Shown here: positions 1-16,421 of the stretch, in pieces
Position numbering within the stretch: the stretch's first letter is position 1
Layout of the letters: every line of letters begins with the position of its first letter
DNA from: Chlorokybus atmophyticus
Lineage: Eukaryota > Streptophyta > Chlorokybophyceae > Chlorokybales > Chlorokybaceae
NCBI GenBank assembly: GCA_009103225.1
Contig: RHPI01002076.1
Coordinates: 126,755-190,754 of the forward strand
Direction of reading: 5' to 3'
DNA length: 64,000 nucleotides
Position numbers and translations under genes: made by a program
The notes under the pieces: model-generated
What the model was told of the DNA's origin: nothing
Seen by the model: only the letters and a program-made list of their open reading frames with translations
The model's database searches: none

Positions 1-1968
1 ATCAGGCAGAAGGGCAACCTGCTGCTATGTACGCTGCTTCTTGGCAACGCATTTGTCAACTCCTTCATAGCCATCCTGTTAGCCTCCATCACGACAGGCA
101 TGATCGGCCTGATTGCGTCGACGGGACTTATACTCATATTCGGAGAGATCATCCCGCAGGCCGTGTGCAGCAGACACGGGCTGATGATCGGGGCGAAGAC
201 CGTGTGGATTGTGAGGGCATTTGTGGTGTTGTTCTTCCCCGTCACGTACCCCATCAGCTTGATACTCGATTGGGTCCTTGGACGGGAGATGAACAACACC
301 TTCTCCAAAGAGGAGCTCATGAGGCTCATCGCCATCCATGTGGAAGACCCACAGGCACAATTGGAGTCGGGCCTCACGCGTGATGATGAGAAGCTCATCT
401 CCGGCGCGTTAAAGTACAAGAACAAGGCCGTAAAGGAGGTGATGACTACTCTCGACCGGGCATTCATGCTTGAGCAGTCGCAGAAGCTCGACTTTGAGAC
501 ACTGTTTGAGGTATACAAGAGCGGGTTCACGCGCATACCTGTATACGACACCTTCCCACAAAACATGGTGGGCGTGTTATATGCGAAGGACCTCATTCTT
601 GTCGACCCCGATGATGCGATCGAGGTCCGTGCCATCCTTTCTTTCCACGGCCGTGAGATCCGCACAGTTAAAGAAAACACCAGCCTTGAAGATGTGTTTA
701 AAGAGTTCAAAACGAGCTACATCCACCTGCTGTTTGCCACCAATGAAAAGGAGCAGAAGATAGACGTGAGTGTGATCAGGAGTGTGGGTTAAGTTGGACA
801 CTTAAGTGTGACTGTTGCTGAGCTTGCTTTTTGGGTTGTGTGTTTCAGTTTCACCCGTTGCCGAGTCACGGGCAACACGAGTACACAATGACCGGGTTGA
901 TCACGCTGGAGGACGTGATTGAGGAGCTGCTGCAGACGGAGATCGTGGACGAGACAGACAACTTCGTAGACGTAAACCAGCCGATGAAACGCGTGGCGAG
1001 GGCAAGGAAAGACGTCTCGCTGTTCCTCACCATGCTGCAGCATAAACGCACGCCAAGTGATGCCCTGTCTTTGCAAGAGATTGAAGCCATCACAACGTTT
1101 TTGTCTCACAATCTGAAGGTGAACTTTGTTGTACCTCTACCTCCCTTGTGCAGTTGTAAGGTCACCACAAGTTGTAACACAACATGTGTTGTGGCATGCA
1201 GGAGTTCAAGAAGCTAAGCAAAGTGCCGCATGTGGTGAAAGACCTTGTGCGACATGCTACGTTGGTTGACCGCTTTCAGGGTGAGCAGGAATGTGAAACA
1301 AGAACAAACGCTCTGCTTGTGTATGATGACACATCGTTCATGTTGGCTATTGTTGGGTTTTTGGAAGTTGAAGTATTGACCCATCGCAGATGAGGAGGAT
1401 GCAACAGGGGCCAACAGCCACGTCATATACGAGCGTGGCCGGCAAGCAGACTTCTTGACGCTAGTGCTCCAGGGCAAGGTACACACAATCCACTTGGAAA
1501 AACTACCTCCTCATGCTGTCAATGGTAAACCCAGCTGTATCTCCCTTTCAGGTGGTGGTGCGCTCTGGTCTGGACAACTTTGAGTCCGACCTTGGGCCCT
1601 GGTCGGTCTTAGCACACGCCGCCGTGCTCGCTGAACCGTATGTAGCGGACTACACTGCCATCATGTATGGCGCCGGCCGCCTACTACACGTATGCAACAA
1701 CTTGCATGTTCTATCCCATGCGTTTGTGCACTTTTTCAACCTGACAATGTGTTGGGTGATGCAGATCAACCGGGCGAGTTACATGGGTGCGTGGCGGGTC
1801 ATGCAGGCCAACTATGTCGGTAAGACGTTGGAGACGAAGTTGGATCCCGTCGTGGAGATGACGCGCTTCGGCAGCGAGAGTCCCGTGAGCCCGCAGGGCA
1901 CGGACCCGATGAGCCCTTTCAGCGACTCGACAATGAGTGAGAACGACAGAGCACCACTGTTGCAATAG
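1..1968 (+). CDS. CNNM/CorC-like metal transporter, 3' part (DUF21-CBS-cNMP-like)
   Basis: The gene is open at the left window edge, so its N-terminus is missing. Supported exons are 1-765, 849-1118, 1202-1280, 1390-1478, 1552-1689 and 1765-1968; all joins keep frame, with GT-AG introns of 73-109 bp. The visible protein starts inside the DUF21 membrane domain (hydrophobic segments, then IFGEIIPQAVCSRHG). It continues into a CBS pair (about residues 130-300, including GFTRIPVYD and TGLITLEDVIEELL), then a cNMP-binding-like region (IYERGRQADFLTLVLQGK) and a Ser/Pro-rich acidic tail. This is the CNNM/ACDP or plant CBSDUF architecture; family members act in Mg2+ or other cation transport at membranes, and the specific substrate cannot be read here. 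Its 3' end faces the FPG gene (convergent). Confidence 0.9.
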
Positions 1969-2749
1969 GGTGAAGACGTTGTTTTCATTCACCACCGGGG
2001 CTATGGTGGAGTCGCGTTTCTTCTTTTGCCACTATGCAGGGAGGATAAGATGTGTATATGTGTGACACGATGTGGACGTGTGAAACGCTGTGTACACTGT
2101 TGAGTACAGAGTAAGAGGTGCAGTTGTCAACACAAGTTGATATACGGCCTTCAAATGGCTTTGGCTAAGTTAGACGCACTCTCTATGGGCTGCCTGAGCG
2201 CGAAATGCATACTGAGTGCTCTGGCTTCTCGGTTGCTTGAGCTTGGCTCATTCATTATTGTCGTAGCTGCAGTGCGGCTGCTAATGGTGTCCGTCTATGC
2301 TCTGCTTCTGACCACATGCAGCGTGGTGTGATGGTTTGCACTGAATCATCACCAGGTTGACAGATTGCGCAATCATCCAACCTGCTTTGCGGAACGGATA
2401 TGCGTCGCAGTTGGGCTGCGTACTGGTGAGCGAATGGACTAGACCCTTTTGTGTGACCCATTACTTTAGTGTGCATTTTTGCTGCGCGTCGCTTCATTGC
2501 TTACATTGCGTGACTGCACCAAGGCACGAGTGCTTACAACAAATTGCGGTGAACACTTTCAACATGAGCTGCTGAGTCTAGTACACTCAGCAGCATACGA
2601 TGTGCAGACTCCATGCGACAGGTACCATCAATGCTTGCCGCATTGAGGTTGTGGGGGCTGTCCTTATAGCTGACACCGACGCCTGCACAAGCACCTTGTG
2701 TAACTTACATAAATTGTCAACCTATGTGCAACTGAAACATTGCAATACA
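1969..2749. other. Intergenic, convergent 3' ends
   Basis: These 780 bp lie between the stop codons of the CNNM-like and FPG genes and presumably hold both 3' UTRs. I see no credible coding exon, RNA gene or repeat here. Confidence 0.6.
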
Positions 2750-5700
2750 TCAACGCGTTGTCCGACGCACTCTCTTAGCTTTCAACTTGATCTTCACCTC
2801 GCTCGCCTTTGTAGTTGCCGTAACCACCTGTCTTTGCGCCTTTGCAACAGACCGTGTCACACGCTTTTGTGCTGCTGTTGTTGTTAACACAACCGAATTG
2901 GTAACATCATCTACAGCCTGCTTCCTCTTCTTCGTCCTCGTCTGCTTTTTGTCCACAACTTCTTCAACAAAGGCTGTCGCTAGTCTCCTCTTTGCTTTTG
3001 GCTTCATCACCACCTTGTCGCCTTTATCAATGCTTGGGCGGCTGGCTTGTTTAATACCACCCTGTTTCCCAGTCTCAGCCATTATCTCACTGCCATCGCC
3101 ATCATCATCTTCACCTTGTTCAGAAGCTGATGAGACAACAACCTCTTTGGTTGCCTTCTTCTTTCGTGTAGTAGTTGCCGCTGTTGTTTTGGCAGCTGCG
3201 CCTTTGGGCAGCTTCTGAACAGCTGGCACAATTGCCGTAGTCTGCAAGTAACTCTTTGTCAGCACCGACACGCAACACATGAGTTGTTTCATGCAGACAG
3301 AGGGAAGCACATTAAACAAAGTGATGGTGATGGGATGTGACCGCTGAACCAGACACCTACTCACCCGTCCACCGACTTCTGCGAACTCAATATGCATCCC
3401 TGTGAAGCGATGAAAACAACAGTAAGTATCAGTTTATGACTATAGTCATGACACATGCAGTCCACAAACACATGCACACGCGCGCATCTCACACACCATT
3501 GTGTTTCCCCTTCTTCTTCCCCCATCTGTTATGAAACAGCCACGTATCCGGGAAGAGTTTGCTGTCGGCGTTGAACTCAACAGCCATCTCGCACACGTGC
3601 GAGATGGTTTCATGCAGCCGCTTCATTTGGTCGTCGTCTAGTGTGTTCGCCCTCTGCGCCGGGTGAATGCGCGACTGATAGAGCACCTCATCAGCAACCC
3701 AGTTGCCCACGCCGGCTGCAAACTTCTGTTGGGAAAGGAAAGGACGACTGTCAGTCTTGATGAATCAATAAACTTCAGAACAGCACAGTGTCATGCATGC
3801 CTGCATGCACGTGTGCGCACTGCACTTGAACAAGCGTGCACATGTGCGCACTACACTTGAATGTTAACCTGCATACACAATCAGACATGGTCATGTGACG
3901 ATGTGCATGTGCACACGCATGCCAAAATGCATGCACGCACACGCACACACGCGCATCTACGAGCACACGTGCAGGGGCATGCACATCGCATGCAAGTATT
4001 AGCGCGCCAATCCATGCCCGCATGCCCGCCTGCCCAACGGCAGGCATGCGCACGCGAATGTGTCCAAACGCATACATGCCGGCACAATCATGCATGCATC
4101 CGTGTGCACACATCTGAACGCCAGCATGCCCACGCACACACAATGCACAAGCGATACATGAAAGTCCACGCCTGCAGGTGCGGGCTCTTATGCACAAATG
4201 CAAGCAAGCATGCGCGCATGCACACGTACACGGACCATATGCTGCTTGCTGTATGCAATGTAACACACAGTGTTTCCAAACAAGCACATTATCTGACCTG
4301 GTCCAACAGGAGTGCTTTTATGGGTGGGGTGCGTCTCCGCACGGCAACAGCAAACTCCTCCAATTGCGGCATGCTCAAGATTGGGTCGAAGCCCAGCTCA
4401 CTTATCGGCGGCTCATTTGCTGGCTGCTCACAAAGAAAACACTATGGGTGCCGATAATGTGCTGCTTATTACACACGACATTCACAAAACCCGGCGGAGT
4501 AGTGTATCTGGAGTGTCATATGCATCATTTGTGCAAAAGCCAAGTTTTGTGCATACACGACACAACACGACACGACTTCTCTACTGAAGCGAATGGACAG
4601 GCATGTAGTATATGTTGTGACAAGTTGCCACAAGAGCACTTACGTCCTGAAACACGCGGATGCGAGCAAAGCGCCTCGAATCACGGAACGCCAGGTGCGT
4701 CCCATCTTCAAACTGGTCAAGCATAATGACAATAAGCTATATTCAGATATTGAACAGCTGTGCATCATATTAACGACAGCAATGAGTGACAAATATGATG
4801 CGAGAATCAGTCAAGTGCTTGATAAGTCAAGTGCTTGATAAGTCAAGTGCTTAATCAGTCAAGTACTTGGTCAATCTTACCTCTAGAAGCAGTTTGTGAT
4901 ATTTCGGCGGCCACTTGCTGCTATCCACCTTGAAACTGACATTACGTACACAATATAAATACATCACTGTGCGTAAGAAGCATCATTCACACACAAGCGA
5001 TATTCTTTGCTAAACCGGATCAGCCAACCGCACATAATGAGTGATGCAAGAAACTCTGTTCCGTGCCATACCTTTTGTACTTGGTGCCTGGCTGATCCTT
5101 CACAACAAACGACCCCGTCATGCCTATGCGCACAGCAGCTAGATCAACACGAGGCGATGCAGTCACTTGTTGATGTAAGATAAATGAACGATTGCACAAC
5201 ATATGCTTGATCATGACCTGTCATATTACATGTGAAATGCAACGGTACTAACAGTAATGTCTGCACTGATGTGTGTCTCTGTTACTACACAGCTCCACCT
5301 CTTGAACAGAGGTCACACAGTGTTATGGTATCTCTTCCCCATCTTCTGTGCTCGTAAATTGTCAGTATGTATGTGATGAGACGCAAGCTTACCGAAGTGG
5401 AATGCTGGCCATGGTCGCTGGTCCAGCTCCCACCACACGTGCTTGCCTTTCCTGTGAACCTGCAATCGCTTCAGCTCATTGAGTCTTGGCATTACATTGC
5501 CATGGAAGCTGACCAACTTCACAACGTCAACAATGGAAGCGGAAAAGCCCACCGCAACTCGCCACTGAACAGACACCACCTAGCACAAGAGTGTTGTGTA
5601 TGCGACACCCACCCACAAACACCCACCCACACAGACACATACAAACGAGAAGGGGCAAGCAGCATATGCGCACAGTTACAGACTCACGTCTACCAGCAGC

Positions 5701-5958
5701 CTTCCCTTGAGCGCCTCCTCCAGCTCCTTCCCGCTAACGCCCGCTATCACAATCTGGCGCACAAAGCACGCAAGCAAACAACAGCTCGTCAGAATGCAAT
5801 TACTAGTTGATACTTTTCTCTCCAGTCTCTTTACTGTGTGTGGTGTTTCTGGTATTTCTTACGGTGTCGTCTGCTGCGGTGGCGGTGAGGATGCGCTTGC
5901 CCTTGGCGTGAAGGGCGCACAGGCGCCGCGCCGCCTCGCACTCAGGCAGCTCCGGCAT
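2750..5958 (-). CDS. FPG1: Formamidopyrimidine-DNA glycosylase, plant/fungal FPG type
   Basis: Base-excision repair glycosylase/AP lyase for oxidised purines, expected in the nucleus. Ten exons on the minus strand join in frame: 5863-5958, 5688-5753, 5393-5459, 5072-5123, 4881-4935, 4644-4712, 4298-4423, 3497-3725, 3365-3399, 2750-3241 (428 aa). The start is fixed by MPELPECEAARR: Pro2 and Glu3 are the catalytic residues of the Fpg/Nei family. Other landmarks are HRKGKHVWWEL (lysine hairpin), the helix-two-turn-helix GVGNWVADEVLYQSRIHP and the ending GGRTTAIVPAVQKL, which matches the zinc-less plant/fungal form. The last exon adds about 150 residues rich in Lys, Arg, Thr and Val, with acidic patches (GEDDDGDG) and basic clusters (KPKAKRR, RTKKRKQ). 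Arabidopsis FPG1 also has a lysine-rich tail. No truncation is seen. Confidence 0.93.
3779..4255. repeat. Alternating purine-pyrimidine tract in FPG intron 7
   Basis: The intron between FPG exons 4298-4423 and 3497-3725 is dominated by CA, CG and TG dinucleotides in non-uniform order (for example CACGCACACGCACACACGCG). It is a low-complexity R-Y alternating tract, not a fixed microsatellite. Cys/His/Ala/Arg-rich reading frames here are artefacts of composition. Confidence 0.75.
4809..4872. repeat. 16-bp minisatellite, four units, in FPG intron 5
   Basis: Four contiguous 16-bp units lie at 4809-4824, 4825-4840, 4841-4856 and 4857-4872. The first two are identical (AGTCAAGTGCTTGATA) and the last two diverge by a few bases. 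The array sits wholly in the intron between FPG exons 4881-4935 and 4644-4712. Confidence 0.9.
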
Positions 5959-7101
5959 TAGTAGAGTCAACTATAACAACCGTCTCACCCAAGCTGGCTG
6001 ATGACTATGAAACAAAGGAAACCCAATTAAACACTCCTATCCTTTTGATGCTGCACCACACCGCACATGATGTTGCGCAACGTTCATTGTGGTGTAAGCG
6101 TCTCTCTCTCTGCTTCCAAACAGCACTCTGCTTCGCTATGACCACTGATTATGCACTGCTACGCGCAGTTCAGCAGCGAAGCCGGCTTGCACTTCACTGT
6201 TTATCATTCAAGCAGACCAACCCATGCATGCAGGGATTGCTTGGCACAAACTTGTCACACGCATGCCTGTGACACGGAGCATGCGCCCAGCGCCGTCCCT
6301 GGTGCTGCTGCCAACAGCCATCAGCCTGTTGGTGGCAGTGGCGGATGTGACGTGGCTGCGTGTCTACGCGAAAAAGAAAAATTGAACGAGGCAGCGAGGT
6401 ACGGCGTACTCCGATAGCAGCGCCATACGGGAATGCTTTATGCGCAGTGACTGTCGGGTATGCCGCGTCCGCGCTGTTGGTGCATACGGTTACACTTCCC
6501 CAGTCCACAACGAGGACATTGCAATTTCTGCCAACTTCGTCATAGCTTGCGTTGCGTCTGTTCCGAGTGGTTGCGGGTAGGGTATGAGTTCAGCTAGATG
6601 AGATGCGCAATGGTTCCTGAACGGAAACACCACCCACCATCGCGAATGCAATTTCCAGATATTAATTCATAAGCTGTGTGATAGCATGGAGGCGCAAGCA
6701 GCCTGCTACCTTCTTGCAACCAATCTTAGGCTGTTGCGCATCGCGCTCCAGCATTCAACCAGCACAATAGCAATTGTGGTATGCCGTTGCGCAGTCATGC
6801 ACAACATCCCAGTGGGCAAACCACTATGGAAGCACCAACATGCAGACTTGTATGTTGCAGCGTACGCGACAGTGGCTAACAACAAACAACAGCTACAGCA
6901 AAAGTATCACAACCATGCAATCACACCCGCTATGTCCTCAAGGGCTCTTGCAAGCTTTCCAAGTGACAAAGCCATTGATATCGATCGAGGTGTGCAGATT
7001 CATGCTCAGCTATGTAAGCCTCATTCAACCTGAAACGCACGAGGGAGCGTGAGAATGAAACAAAAGTTGAGATTTCCATTGTTGCAACAACAGAACTGCA
7101 C
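5959..7101. promoter_or_regulatory. Intergenic region upstream of FPG
   Basis: About 1.1 kb separates the FPG start from the stop of the RBP45/47-like gene; both lie on the minus strand. It must contain the FPG promoter and the 3' UTR of the RNA-binding gene. I see no conserved exon, tRNA or clear core promoter motif. Confidence 0.5.
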
Positions 7102-9351
7102 TTACGCGTCTACATCAAGAGGTGCGTCCTCTTCAGGTGCAGCAGGTGCTTGTTGGATGCCTTGAGCCGTCATCGCCGCATCTGCCTGCACAATAACGTT
7201 TATAGATTCATGTGAATGTGCAATGGCAAGCTGCACGACATGCAGCAGGAGGTTCAAAGTTACCGTGTACTGAGGCCTGGGCTGCGCGTGCTGGCTGTAA
7301 TAACCGTACGGGTCATATGTGCCTGGCATCGCATAAGCTCCGTACGCAGCATATGCACTGCCATCAGCGTAGTACTGGTAGTTTGGATCGTATGAAGCGC
7401 CTGTGGGCGTGCGCGCTTTCTGGGCATAACCACAAGCATACCATTAGCGATTATGCTACTGCATAATAAGGAAAGCAACTTATATCCGTTTTGTGCACCT
7501 GCCGATGAGCAGGGGACTTGCCCCATGATAGTCTGAGAGTCTGGCTGCCAACCACTTGCCCGTGCATCTGCGCAATTGCCTGCTCTGCTGATGACCTGAG
7601 CGCATGTACACAGTCAAGACACTGCGCGTGACTGACCAACAATCAGTTCTGTGCAAACAATGCAATCACAAACCTTGTGGAGTACTGCACAAAACCACAC
7701 CCTTTGCCAATGGGTATCTTTACGTAAATGATGTCACCAAAAGGCTCGAAGTACTGCTTCAGATGCTCCTCAGTTATACTCGAGTCCAGGCCTCCAACAA
7801 ACACCTGCAACAGATGTTAATGGGTACCGCCTTCTGCATTCTGCTGCAACCACCAGCAAGCAACTATGTGCATGAACCATATGCTACCGTTGTGTTGGCC
7901 AGATCTGGGTCGCCGGTGGGCGTTGTTGGCACGCTTGCAGAAGCAGCCGAGGGTATTGCGAGAGGGGTTGTTGGTGTGCCAGTGACTGCGGGGCAGCATA
8001 ACATGAGATCTACTACACATACCAATTATCCATCAAGCTATCATTACCCCACAACTTGGCTCCCCTTACCTTGCCGCTTTGGTGTGGCAACACTGATTCG
8101 CATTGGTCGAGACAGGCAATACTGACCTGCACAGCAATAAGCTTGCACACAAGTCAAGTGCCAATGCGAAACACATGTGTACCATGGGAGCAACTAGGGG
8201 AGGAACACCCCATCTCAGACCGCATGCATACCGTTCATTTCAGTTAATGCTCGGTCCCGTTCCATCTCCTCTCCAAAACGCACAAACCCATAACCCTGGT
8301 TGCAAATGCAACTTTCAACACACATGCAACCACTGCAGGTAGCAGTAGACAAACATCCAGCACCGTCAGCAGCTGCCACAAACACCCTACCTTGGCTCTG
8401 TATGTGGCCGGATCAGTGACCACCTTTGCGCCCCTGACTGAACCGTACCGAGCGCGGAAGGTGTCCATCAGTATCTGATCGGTCGCCTCAGGTGGGAGAT
8501 CTCCCACGAACAGCGAGTGCTCATTTGACCCTGGACAAGCGTAAACTGTTTGCTGTGCAGCAATGGGCATGCATGGCGAACTTGACTGTTGCGAGCCGTT
8601 AATGGAAAGCAAAACCAGCAGACTTACACACCTAATAGGCATGGCTGACGTGTTGCATCCATATTAGTACTGTTCTCCTCAACACAAGTTGTTGCTCTGA
8701 TAGGGTACAGGACAGAGAGGCAAACCAATGAACAAACCACATTTTGCATCCTGGAGCTGCCGCAATGACAATACAACCAAAGTTGAAATGGCTCAACTCA
8801 CCATCGGCTGGCCGCTTCTCCCCAATTCCAAACGTGGCCCAATTCAAGCGGAACACTGCGCACATGCAACAGGCACGCTGAGCATGCATGCAAAGTGAGG
8901 CAATGCAATGCATGCACGAGTTGAACCTGCTAGGACACACAAATAGAATTACCACTCATCGTACCATACTCAGTGCCGGTGACTGGCTGGCCATTGTAGG
9001 TGGCAAGGATCCGCTCCGCAGAAGCATGCGAGGCGCATTCAATGAAGCCGTAACCCTCAGGCTGGCCGGTAAGCTTGTTCCGCATGACCTTAACGCCATT
9101 AACCTGAATCACACGCAACAATGCACGCATGAGTCCCTCAAACCAGCACGCTGTGCCCTCACTCAAAACCCTAAACCGATCCAGGCCGCACTCACCTCCC
9201 GGGCGGCGGAGTTCAGCAGCTGTGTCAGGTAAGCCTCGTCCATCCACCACGGTAGGTCACCGATCCACAACGTCCGGCTCTCCTGACCCATCGCCCCCAT
9301 CCCACCGACCACACCACCCGCCGCCATCGCCGCCGCCGCCGCCTCAGCCAT
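7102..9351 (-). CDS. RBP45/47-like triple-RRM poly(U)/poly(A)-binding protein
   Basis: Eleven exons join in frame to 391 aa: 9196-9351, 8965-9103, 8802-8855, 8391-8530, 8232-8295, 8070-8126, 7888-7985, 7674-7804, 7499-7595, 7264-7419, 7102-7185. RRM1 has RNP2-like LWIGDL and RNP1-like GYGFIEC, followed by VFRLNWATFG. RRM2 has LFVGDL and GYGFVRF, then RPMRISVATPKR. RRM3 has VFVGGL and GCGFVQY. The tail is Tyr/Ala/Gly-rich (about residues 313-364), and an Ala/Gly stretch precedes RRM1. This order and these linkers match plant RBP45/RBP47 (tRNA-Sec-associated/Nam8 relatives), nuclear or stress-granule mRNA-binding proteins. The start is chosen at MAEAAAAAMAAGG; an in-frame ATG at 9375 lies eight codons further upstream. 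A telo-box lies in intron 1. It is divergent from the RecQ gene. Confidence 0.92.
9166..9174 (+). promoter_or_regulatory. Telo-box-like motif in intron 1 of the RBP45/47-like gene
   Basis: AAACCCTAA reads on the plus strand 22 bp inside the first intron. In plants this motif is common in 5' regions of RNA-metabolism and translation genes. Position and identity fit, but it is a single 9-mer. Confidence 0.4.
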
Positions 9352-9602
9352 TGCTCCTACACACTGCGGCCACAAGCGTGGCCACGCTGGCCATAAGCGC
9401 TAGTATCGCGCAGTATCGGTGTGCTCGCAGAATACTAAGAATACGGGCTGAGATACCTAGTATATCAGGTGCAATGCATTGGCGGGAATGTCACTGTGCT
9501 GGGCTAGGCGGCGACGGTGGTGGTGGTGGCGGCGGTGTCCGCCGCCACTGCGACAGGCAGGGGAACGAGCAGGGGAGGGAGTGTGTAAACATGTCTTGAG
9601 CT
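9352..9602. promoter_or_regulatory. Bidirectional promoter between RBP45/47-like and RecQ genes
   Basis: Only 251 bp separate the two divergent start codons, so both promoters and both 5' UTRs must share this stretch. It holds an E2F-like site (9479-9488) and a GGTGGTGGTGGCGGCGG-type G-rich stretch near 9515-9540. No TATA box is evident. Confidence 0.65.
9479..9488 (+). promoter_or_regulatory. E2F-like binding site
   Basis: TTGGCGGGAA lies 115 bp upstream of the RecQ start codon. It matches a classical E2F/DP site, which would give S-phase expression, plausible for a replication-repair helicase. The motif match is what I see; the regulation is inferred. Confidence 0.45.
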
Positions 9603-13724
<4,122 letters not shown>

Positions 13725-14947
13725 TTCATGGTCAAGCTCTGTTGGCATCTGTTGCGCTTCAGCTTGCATTGCCTGGTTGCTCCTATTTTATGCATGTGTT
13801 CTGCATATGTCGCTGCTGAACTTCGCGAAGTTATGGCGTTGTTACTGTACCGTCGAGTGCATCGCTATAATGCCAACAGACAGCGGCATACGTATGCCTT
13901 GGCTTAATGGTTGTGTTGGCTTGATGGCTTAGTTGCCTGGCAGCTATTGCACAGAAGGTGACTTTGGCCCAACAGATGCAGCGTGCGTGCATCATGGCAT
14001 GCAGGTTGTGAAGGCTAGGAGCATTTCCGTTTCAATGTAGTAACCTCCTACGAATAGCGATGCAGACGAAGAGAGAGAGATCTCGTGCGTAGGCAAGGAC
14101 AATGGCAACTAAGTGACGTGCATGTAGTCTTGCAGTCTGCCTGCAAACGTGTCTATCAGCATACTGGAAGTAGTATTTGGATCTTGCTGAAAGAGAGCAA
14201 ATGGGATGAATTCTTTGACAGTATATCAAGTTTGAGAGTGCAAAAGTACAAGAGGCCCAGCCCAGTGCGAATACACCGGCACGGGGTACAGGTGATTTTA
14301 TGCCGTGCTCATATGCATGCATGACTAGCAGGGTTTGTGGGCGGTAGTGTAAGGTATAATGTCTGTAGAAGTAGCTAGCCCAGTGGTCAAGCACATATTG
14401 CAAGGTATGTGCTAATTGCTGTGGTAGTATGGGACTACTGTTACTAGGGCACATCCATATGCATATCTTGCTTGCAGCTTGTACACTAGATTGTAAGCTT
14501 TAGACACTACGCAACTACACACGGCTACACAGTATGACAGGTAGATAGGGCAGGCAGGCAGGCAGGCAAAAAATCTCCCGCACAACCACCTGTGCAGCAG
14601 ATCCAACATGGTCAAGCTGCAAAAGCATCCACCAATTGAATGCCAACAACTTGGTTACATTACCAACCAGAATTGCGTCATACTTTACCAACTACACATG
14701 TAGCTGCAAACTTCAAGCTAGAGTATAACTAAGCTACGCTAGCTGCAACACTGCTGGTTAGCACCAGCCCTGCAATCTCCGGGGTCTTTGAGCCCCTTCC
14801 AATAACAGTGTCCAACATGATACAACAACAAGAGATGTCACCTGCTTGCCCTTTGTGTAATGACAAAGGCACCAATGTGCATGCTTGCCATTCTGTTTCT
14901 GCCTTGTTTGCAAACGAGAGACTGAGAAACAGTAGAGGTACATAATG
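13725..14947. other. Intergenic, convergent 3' ends of RecQ and the next gene
   Basis: These 1.2 kb lie between the RecQ stop and the stop of the minus-strand Ser/Thr/Pro-rich gene. It carries a short (GGCA) run near 14550-14570 and otherwise unremarkable AT-richer sequence. No supportable gene. Confidence 0.55.
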
Positions 14948-16421
14948 CTAGAAGCTTCGCGACTGCACGGAGGAAACTGATGAGCTGCGGGACTTGCGCT
15001 TGATAGCTTCGCTGAAGTACTCTGCCGCGCTCATATTCGAGTCATTAATCTGCAACACCAGCAACAATACTTCCGTCAAATGTGAGTGACAATGTAACAT
15101 TCAAACCCAAAACGCACGCTCACCTGAGATGGGCTGTCCTCGAACGCAGTCATGAAGTCATCGTGCTCGCGGACCTGTGGCGTGTCGGGCGCAAAGGTCA
15201 TCTCCGCATTGCCGAACGAGTACACGCTGTGTGCTGATCCAGGAGGAGTCATGGTGCTGGCCAATTGTGGGTCACCCATTCCGAGTGTGGAGAGTATCCG
15301 CACAGAGCGTCTTGAATCACAGCCATAGTTCAATCCAGTCAAGAGAGGAGACCCGTCCAATGCGCACGGCAAGGTGCCTTCCACCTTCGTTTTGATTGAT
15401 AGCTTACGCTCCAGAAGAAGTGTTGGGATCACGCTTGCGTCGGATGTTGCTCTCGGTCTCATCTCCGGAACCGTGTCCATCGCCTTACCTGCCGGTGCTG
15501 TCACCGACATTGCCCTGATGCGCCTGCAGGATGACACGTAGTATACACATCAACACATTGACACGCTGCTCTATCTCCTCCAAATCTAACATGTGCGCAC
15601 AAACACACACATGCCACGAGCGCGACTGCGCACACACAACCTAGACAGAAAGGCGCCAAACAACACTCACCCTTCATGTTGGAGAGCTTTTGTGGTGGGT
15701 GATCTAGGCGGTCTGGCGTGCCATGAAGGTGGTGTGGAGGAGCGCTTAGGTGTCGTTGTTGTTGTTGTCGCCTCATCATCGGACATGTAGAAAACGAAGT
15801 CGGGCGCACCACCGGATGGCGAGTTGTTGCCGCTTGGTGTCAATGGCGTTATTGACATATGGTCCTGCTCTGTTGACATGGTCAGCTCCAGCATCTCAAG
15901 CATGCCGAGCTCGGTCCTGTTTGACACAACAGGAGGAAGATGATAGATTAGAAAACCATGCTGTGCCACTCCTGCTGCTATACTTACAGGGTGAGGTCTC
16001 AATCTCGCACGCACACCCACACCCACACCCACATGCACACGCACACGCACACACAATCACAATCACAAGCACCTACACGCACGTCATAGAGATGGGAGAG
16101 TCACCCTATCACTTACTTGTAATTGTCTTGGATCTCTTTCGTCGCAGCAGTAGCCAGGTAAGTGCTCTTGTGCTGATGAAACATTGATTGCTGCGTACTC
16201 TACAACACAACAAACAGTTAGTCAGCAATCCAACCAAGCAAGCTTGTGTAGTAGAGTCCCTGCCACACATCACGACAGGGGGAGGACAGTCTCACCTGTG
16301 GTCCAGTTGCAGCTGCAGCTGTGGACGATGGAGGCGGATGCTCCAGCTGCGCTGCCAGGCGTGTAGCGAACAGCTGCGGGAGATTGCCCACCTTCACAGT
16401 CTGCATATCCTTTTGCACCAC
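14948..16421 (-). CDS. Unrecognised Ser/Thr/Pro-rich protein
   Basis: Five exons join in frame with consensus splice sites: 16296-16421, 16117-16199, 15671-15916, 15124-15523, 14948-15049 (318 aa). I do not recognise the family. The N-terminus (MQTVKVGNLPQLFATRLAAQ) is followed by Pro/Ser/Ala-rich sequence, a TKEIQDNYK segment, a Thr/Ser/Pro-rich stretch with DFVFYMSDDEAT and TPKRSSTPPS, and many S/T-P sites typical of phosphoregulated disordered proteins. The C-terminus reads NMSAAEYFSEAIKRKSRSSS then SFstop, a possible short conserved motif. No transmembrane segment is seen. The start could be MVQKDMQ (16421) or the Met five codons later. It diverges from the MMTAG2-like gene. Coding status is inferred from the open, phase-consistent exons. 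Confidence 0.75.

Noticed and set aside
2787-3218. 143-residue hydrophobic plus-strand frame
   Set aside because: Antisense shadow of the lysine-rich FPG last exon.
3775-4457. Cys/His-rich frames on both strands
   Set aside because: They lie in FPG intron 7 in an R-Y tract.
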